Source: Macromonas nakdongensis (GTDB lineage: Bacteria > Pseudomonadota > Gammaproteobacteria > Burkholderiales > Burkholderiaceae_C). Taken from it: DNA of 48,583 bases. A model generated the notes under the pieces. The model worked only from the letters and a program-made list of their open reading frames with translations, had not been told where the DNA came from and ran no database searches. Positions 44,282 through 48,583 of the stretch are shown here, piece by piece. The stretch lies in NCBI RefSeq assembly GCF_002837145.1, contig NZ_NWMV01000016.1, forward strand, positions 1-48,583. The letters run 5' to 3'. The translations under genes and the position numbers were made by a program. Numbering within the stretch: the stretch's first letter is position 1; every line of letters starts with the position of its first letter.

Positions 44282-44941
44282 TCAGGCGTGTTCGGCCAGC
44301 CAGCGGCGCAGTTCGGCCACCGAATGGGCCACGAAACGCGGCTGGAATTCGGCGAAACCGGCCGGGTCGTGGGCGCCGTAGCTCACGCCGACGCTGGCGC
44401 AGCCGGCGTTGACCGCCATCTGCAGGTCGTGGGTGGTGTCGCCGATCATCAGGGTGCGTGCCGGGTCCACGCCGAATTCGCGCATCAGCTCCTGCAGCAT
44501 CAGGGGGTGCGGCTTGCCGGCGGTTTCGTCGGCGGTGCGGGAGCCGTCGAACAAGCCCTGCAACTCCACCGCTTGCAAGGCTTCGTCCAGCCCGCGGCGG
44601 CTTTTGCCGGTGGCCACCGCCAACCAATGGTGGCGGTCGCGGAGTTCATCCAGCAGGGGCAGCACCCCGTCAAACAGGCTGATGTCGTGCTGGTGCGCCC
44701 AGTAGTGGTGGCGGTAGCGCTCGCCCAGGCGCGGGTAGTGCTCGGGCGGCACGTCGGGGGCGGCGTGCGCCAGGGCCTGCATCAGCCCCATGCCGATGAC
44801 CCAGGAGGCCTGCTCGGCCGTGGGCTCGCGCCCGCCCACGTCGCGCACCGCGGCCTGGATGCAGCGCACGATGATGGCGGTGGAGTCGAACAGGGTGCCG
44901 TCCCAGTCGAAGGCGATCAGGTCGAATTGGCGTGGACGCAT
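44282..44941 (-). CDS. gph: HAD-family hydrolase, phosphoglycolate phosphatase-like
   Basis: A haloacid dehalogenase hydrolase of 219 residues from the ATG at 44941. The nucleophile motif is FDWDGTLFDS (Asp12, Asp14), motif II VATGKSRRGLD, motif III KPHP, and motif IV MIGDTTHDLQMAVNAG. The cap domain lies between residues about 20 and 85. The pattern fits Gph, which removes phosphate from 2-phosphoglycolate, but some related enzymes act on other small phosphates. A longer frame upstream would cross the H-NS-gene terminator, so 44941 is preferred. Confidence 0.85.
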   Translation of the reverse strand: MRPRQFDLIAFDWDGTLFDSTAIIVRCIQAAVRDVGGREPTAEQASWVIGMGLMQALAHAAPDVPPEHYPRLGERYRHHYWAHQHDISLFDGVLPLLDELRDRHHWLAVATGKSRRGLDEALQAVELQGLFDGSRTADETAGKPHPLMLQELMREFGVDPARTLMIGDTTHDLQMAVNAGCASVGVSYGAHDPAGFAEFQPRFVAHSVAELRRWLAEHA

Positions 44942-44962
44942 GGCACGGTGGGCAAGAAAAAC

Positions 44963-44987
44963 AAAAGGGCGCATTGTGCGCCCTTTT
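44963..44987 (-). terminator. Intrinsic terminator of the H-NS-family gene
   Basis: AAAAGGGCGCA (44963-44973) pairs with TGCGCCCTTTT (44977-44987) around a three-base loop. On the minus strand it runs into TTTTGTTTTTC. It lies 25 bp beyond the stop of the H-NS-family gene and 21 bp before the gph start. Confidence 0.9.
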
Positions 44988-45011
44988 TCACACGCCTGAC
45001 GGCGCGGGGGT

Positions 45012-45320
45012 TCAGATGCGGAAGGTGTCCAGATCCTGCCCGGCGGCCAAAGCGGCCTTGACCCAATCAGGTTTGCGGCCCGGACCACCAGACCACAGTT
45101 CGCCGTTGGGGCCACGGTATTTGGCGGCGGCCTTGGATTTGGGGGCCGCGGCCTTGCGGCCGGCACCGCTGTTTCCACCCAGATCTTCCACGGTGATGCC
45201 GTATTCGCGCATTTGGGCTTTGATGCCGGCGATCACATTGGCCAATTCCTGTTTGCGCACCTGTTCTGCTTGCTGCATCAGGGCCTGGGCTTGGGAAACC
45301 AGTTCGCTGTAAGTTGCCAT
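45012..45320 (-). CDS. H-NS histone family nucleoid protein
   Basis: A 102-residue H-NS-family protein that silences AT-rich DNA by oligomerising. The N-terminal half is a coiled coil (YSELVSQAQALMQQAEQVRK, then QELANVIAGIKAQMREYGIT), followed by an Ala/Lys linker and the DNA-binding end YRGPNGELWSGGPGRKPDWV. In most family members the hook that enters the minor groove reads RGR; here it is GPGR, with only one Arg retained. It has its own short leader (AAGGA before the ATG) and terminator. Confidence 0.92.
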   Translation of the reverse strand: MATYSELVSQAQALMQQAEQVRKQELANVIAGIKAQMREYGITVEDLGGNSGAGRKAAAPKSKAAAKYRGPNGELWSGGPGRKPDWVKAALAAGQDLDTFRI

Positions 45321-45353
45321 GAAACGACGTCCTTCTATTGAATAAAACCGGAA

Positions 45354-46361
45354 TTATTCTAACCCCAAAATCGAAGGCACCCCACCCCAATTTTTCAATT
45401 CGGGTGGCAAAGGCGCCCGCAATTGCACCGGGGCTTGCGACACCGGATGGGCAAACCCCAATTGCCAGGCGTGCAGAAACATCCGCTTCAGGCCGTGGCG
45501 TTGCAACAGCCGATTGAGTTCGAAGTCGCCGTATTTGTCGTCGCCCAATATCGGGTGTCCCGCGTGGGACAAATGCACCCTGATTTGGTGCGTGCGGCCG
45601 GTCTTGATCGTCACCGCCAGCAAGGTGAATGCCTGCTCGGCCTGCACCGGCCAATCGGCCGGCGGCGTCACCGCGCCCAAAACCCGGACCAGGGTGATGG
45701 AACGCATGCCTTCGGGATCGTCGGGGGTGGTGACGCGCACGCGCCGCTCGCCATCGGGCAGCAGGTATTTGTGCAGGGGCCAGTCGAGCACTTTCTGGCG
45801 CGCCGGCCACGCCCCCTTGACCAGGGCCAAATAGGTCTTGTCGGTTTCGCGTTCGCGGAATTGGTCCTGCAACGCACGCAATGCGCTTTTCTTCTTGGCA
45901 ATCAGCAGAATGCCGCTGGTTTCGCGATCGAGCCGGTGCACCAGTTCCAGCAGGGGGGCCGCGGGCAGGGCCTGGCGCAATTGCTCGATCACCCCAAACG
46001 ACACGCCGCTGCCGCCGTGCACCGCCACGCCGGCCGGTTTGTCGATGGCCAGCAGGGCCGCATCGTCCCACAGGAGTGGGAATTGCCGCGCCGGTGCCGG
46101 GTGTTGCGCTTTCTGTTCGGCGCGTTCGCTCAAACGGATGGGCGGCACGCGGATCTGGTCGCCCGCCTGCACGCGGGTATCGGCCTGGGCCCGGCCTTTG
46201 TTGACCCGCACCTCACCGGACCGGATGATGCGGTAAATGTGGGTTTTGGGCACGCCTTTGAGTTCGCGCACCAGGTAATTGTCGAGCCGTTGTCCGGCAG
46301 ATTCGCCATCGACGGTGAAATGGCGAACGGTGGCCGGAGCGGGAGAAGAAGGGGTCGCCAT
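45354..46361 (-). CDS. rluC: Ribosomal large subunit pseudouridine synthase C
   Basis: Makes pseudouridines in 23S rRNA (positions 955, 2504 and 2580 in E. coli). It has 335 residues from the ATG at 46361; a GTG at 46394 would add eleven. An S4 RNA-binding domain (residues about 24-75, with QRLDNYLVRELKGVPKTHIYR) is followed by the RluA-type catalytic domain with HRLDRETSG (catalytic Asp145), and TGRTHQIRVHLSHAGHPILGDDKYG. It is divergent from rne, a conserved arrangement. No strong ribosome binding site is seen at either start. Confidence 0.94.
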   Translation of the reverse strand: MATPSSPAPATVRHFTVDGESAGQRLDNYLVRELKGVPKTHIYRIIRSGEVRVNKGRAQADTRVQAGDQIRVPPIRLSERAEQKAQHPAPARQFPLLWDDAALLAIDKPAGVAVHGGSGVSFGVIEQLRQALPAAPLLELVHRLDRETSGILLIAKKKSALRALQDQFRERETDKTYLALVKGAWPARQKVLDWPLHKYLLPDGERRVRVTTPDDPEGMRSITLVRVLGAVTPPADWPVQAEQAFTLLAVTIKTGRTHQIRVHLSHAGHPILGDDKYGDFELNRLLQRHGLKRMFLHAWQLGFAHPVSQAPVQLRAPLPPELKNWGGVPSILGLE

Positions 46362-46413
46362 GCGGGCTGTGCTGGACGGGGTCGGCTCGGCCACGGGCGC
46401 GGCGCCGACCGGG

Positions 46414-46443
46414 TTTCGTGAAACGGGCGCTGGCGTCTATAAT
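46414..46443 (+). promoter_or_regulatory. Promoter of rne
   Basis: A perfect -10 hexamer TATAAT lies at 46438-46443, with a poor -35 (TTTCGT at 46414-46419) 18 bases upstream. Transcription would begin near 46450, leaving a 5' untranslated region of about 470 nt before rne, a length typical of rne messages. Confidence 0.65.
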
Positions 46444-46920
46444 GGACATTCCCAGCGGTGGCTGCAAGTGTTTGATTTGCCTCAGAGTTTAAGGCACGCA
46501 CGGTGAGTGGCCAGACTGGGAAGGTTGCCAGCCTGTGCCCATGCGCCCCTGCCGTCGCTTCCAGACGCCGGGCGCTCGCACACAGGCGAGCCAGCGTCAC
46601 CGAACAGCGAACCCGATACGGAATACCCCAAACGCTCAGCCGTCCACCCCATTGGCGGGGCTGAGCGCGGACCCAAGTGAACCCAGAGACCCACAGGCAA
46701 ACGCAGTGTCAAGCACCGACTTGCCCCCTTTGATCACCCAACGCCACGCGCCTATGCCTGGGCAGGACTGAGCACGCGCGGCGCGCCCCTCTGGCGCACC
46801 GCCCGGCTGCAGCGGCCACAGGCTCTCCGGCAATTCCTCCTCGTTCGCGCCGTTCCGACGCCGGTTCATGGCTCATGCCCCCACCCGGGGCGCCGTAGTC
46901 AGTGAAACTGAGGAACGCAC
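46444..46920 (+). other. Long structured 5' untranslated region of rne
   Basis: No credible gene is present in this 477-base gap. It contains several inverted repeats: TGCCT with AGGCA near 46477-46497, and a strong stem GCTCAGCC (46634-46641) with GGCTGAGC (46659-46666) enclosing a CCCC/GGGG element. GAGGA lies six bases before the rne ATG. In E. coli a long leader lets RNase E degrade its own mRNA. The same feedback here is inferred from length and position, since the enteric leader hairpins are not obviously conserved. Confidence 0.55.
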
Positions 46921-48583
46921 ATGAAGCGCATGTTGATCAACGCCACGCAGGCCGAAGAGCGCCGCCTGGCGATCGTGGACGGGCAGAAACTGCTCGATTA
47001 CGAAATCGAAATCGAAGGGCGCGAGCAGCGCAAGGGCAACATCTACAAGGCCGTCGTCACCCGCGTCGAGCCGTCGCTGGAAGCCTGTTTTGTTGATTAC
47101 GGCGAAGAACGCCACGGCTTTTTGCCGTTCAAGGAAATCTCGCGCATGTACTTCAAGGAAGGTGTTTCGCCTTCCCAGGCGCGCATCCAGGACGTGATCC
47201 GCGAGGGCCAGGAACTGCTGGTCCAGGTGGAAAAGGAAGAGCGCGGCAACAAGGGGGCTGCACTCACCACCTTCGTCAGCCTGGCCGGCCGCTACGTGGT
47301 GCTGATGCCCAACAACCCGCGCGGCGGTGGCGTGAGCCGCCGCATCGAGGGCGAGGACCGTGCCGAACTGAAAGCCGCGCTGGAGCAGCTGGAATACCCC
47401 AACGGCATGAGCATCATCGCCCGCACCGCCGGGATCGGGCGCGACGCGGCCGAACTGCAGTGGGACCTGAACTACCTGCTCAAGCTCTGGAGCGCCATCG
47501 ACGGCGCCGCCAAGGGCGGCAAGGGCGCCTTCCTGATCTACCAGGAATCGAGCCTGGTGATCCGCGCCATCCGCGACTACTTCAACAGCGACATCGGTGA
47601 GATCCTGATCGACACCGACGACATTTACGAGCAGGCGCACCAGTTCATGGCGCACGTGATGCCGGAGCACGGTCACCGCGTCAAACGCTACCGCGATGAC
47701 GCCCCGCTGTTCAGCCGCTTCCAGATCGAGCACCAGATCGAAACCGCCTACAGCCGCACGGTGCAACTGCCCAGCGGCGGCGCCATCGTGATCGACCAGA
47801 CCGAAGCGCTGGTGGCGGTGGACGTGAACTCGGCACGCGCCATCAAGGGCGGCGACATCGAGGAAACCGCCACCCGCACCAACCTGGAAGCCGCCGACGA
47901 AGTGGCGCGCCAGGCCCGCCTGCGCGACCTGGGCGGCCTGATCGTGATCGACTTCATCGACATGGAGGAAAGCCGCAACCGCCGCGAGGTGGAAAACCGC
48001 CTGCGCGACGCGCTGCGCCAGGACCGCGCCCGCGTGCAGTTCGGCTCCATCAGCAAGTTCGGCCTGCTGGAAATGAGCCGCCAGCGCCTGCGCCCGACGC
48101 TGGCCGAAGGCGCCTCCATCCCCTGCCCGCGCTGCGGCGGCTCCGGCCACATCCGCGACACCGAATCTTCCGCGCTGCAGATCCTGCGCATCATCCAGGA
48201 AGAGTCGCTGAAGGACAGCACCGCCGCCGTGCTGGTGCAGGTGCCGGTCGAGGTGGCCAGCTTCCTGCTGAACGAAAAGCGCACCGAGATCACCAAGATC
48301 GAACTGAAGCAGCGCATCAACGTGCTGCTGGTGCCCAACAAGTCGCTGGACACGCCGCACTACAAGCTGGAGCGCATCAAGCACGACGACCCGCGCCTGG
48401 ACAACCTGGACGCCAGCTACAAACTGGCCGACGAGGTGGACGACGTGGCCGCCGTGACGCGCCGCAGCCAGGAACGCACCAACAAGCAGGAACCGGTGAT
48501 CAAGGGCGTGCTGCCCGACGGCCCGGCCCCGGTGGCCGCCCCCAAACCCGAAGCCGTGGCCCCTGCGCCCGCACCGGTGGCTG
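46921..48583 (+). CDS. rne: Ribonuclease E, 3' end cut by window
   Basis: The main endoribonuclease of mRNA decay and rRNA/tRNA processing, open to the window end (554 codons). It begins [30 protein letters not shown]. The S1 domain spans about residues 35-120. The catalytic DNase I-like region has Asp301 ([14 protein letters not shown]) and Asp344 ([21 protein letters not shown]), which bind magnesium. The zinc-link that joins dimers is CPRC at 402-405. After residue about 520 the sequence becomes Pro/Ala rich, the start of the disordered degradosome scaffold, which continues outside the window. Confidence 0.97.
   Translation, partial: MKRMLINATQAEERRLAIVDGQKLLDYEIEIEGREQRKGNIYKAVVTRVEPSLEACFVDYGEERHGFLPFKEISRMYFKEGVSPSQARIQDVIREGQELLVQVEKEERGNKGAALTTFVSLAGRYVVLMPNNPRGGGVSRRIEGEDRAELKAALEQLEYPNGMSIIARTAGIGRDAAELQWDLNYLLKLWSAIDGAAKGGKGAFLIYQESSLVIRAIRDYFNSDIGEILIDTDDIYEQAHQFMAHVMPEHGHRVKRYRDDAPLFSRFQIEHQIETAYSRTVQLPSGGAIVIDQTEALVAVDVNSARAIKGGDIEETATRTNLEAADEVARQARLRDLGGLIVIDFIDMEESRNRREVENRLRDALRQDRARVQFGSISKFGLLEMSRQRLRPTLAEGASIPCPRCGGSGHIRDTESSALQILRIIQEESLKDSTAAVLVQVPVEVASFLLNEKRTEITKIELKQRINVLLVPNKSLDTPHYKLERIKHDDPRLDNLDASYKLADEVDDVAAVTRRSQERTNKQEPVIKGVLPDGPAPVAAPKPEAVAPAPAPVA

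Overview
This window is a GC-rich, densely packed chromosomal segment of a betaproteobacterium. The gene set and order (thrS-infC-rpmI-rplT-pheS-pheT-ihfA, a methyltransferase-rhodanese-tolC string, ccoI-S-N-O-Q-P-G-H beside fnr and hemN, and rluC divergent from rne) point to Burkholderiales, most likely Comamonadaceae. That placement is inferred from protein resemblance and synteny, not from a search. I see no insertion sequence, prophage, CRISPR array or other mobile element. This is core chromosome, and its most interesting content is regulatory.

Layout. 1-5.3 kb: 3' part of mutS, a TetR regulator with a palindromic operator at its start, then a methyltransferase-like gene, a rhodanese and tolC. 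5.2-9.0 kb (minus): a lipopolysaccharide core operon, phosphomanno/phosphoglucomutase, a glycosyltransferase and waaA. 9.1-10.5 kb: ogt and an EamA transporter. 10.6-18.9 kb (minus): lysE-type exporter, thrS, infC, rpmI, rplT, pheS, pheT, ihfA. 18.9-20.6 kb: aceA with a palindrome-rich upstream region. 20.6-31.5 kb: a microaerobic respiration island with a SafE-like membrane protein, hemN, fnr and the cbb3 oxidase structural and assembly genes. 31.6-36.8 kb: universal stress protein, malonyl-CoA synthetase, lgt, ilvD and a Trp-rich small protein. 36.9-41.6 kb: cytochrome c, acs, a YqhA-like protein and class I fumarase. 41.7-48.6 kb: two uncharacterised conserved genes, tRNA-Leu(UAA), rbgA, gph, an H-NS-family gene, rluC and the 5' part of rne.

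The best candidates for undescribed biology are two transcription attenuators in the translation operon. Upstream of thrS, a 13-codon reading frame with four threonine codons is followed by competing stem-loops and a terminator hairpin only 18 nt before the thrS start. Upstream of pheST, a six-codon reading frame, Met-Asp-Leu-Gly-Phe-Phe, overlaps the rplT stop codon. Its two Phe codons form one arm of a hairpin, and an intrinsic terminator follows. The same operon has an AUC start for infC and a tandem hairpin before rpmI that could be an L20 or L35 control site.

The respiration island looks like one FNR regulon. Three FNR-type palindromes (between fnr and hemN, before ccoN, and between ccoI and the universal stress gene) sit at class II spacing or close to it. 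The box before ccoN overlaps the stop codon of ccoS.
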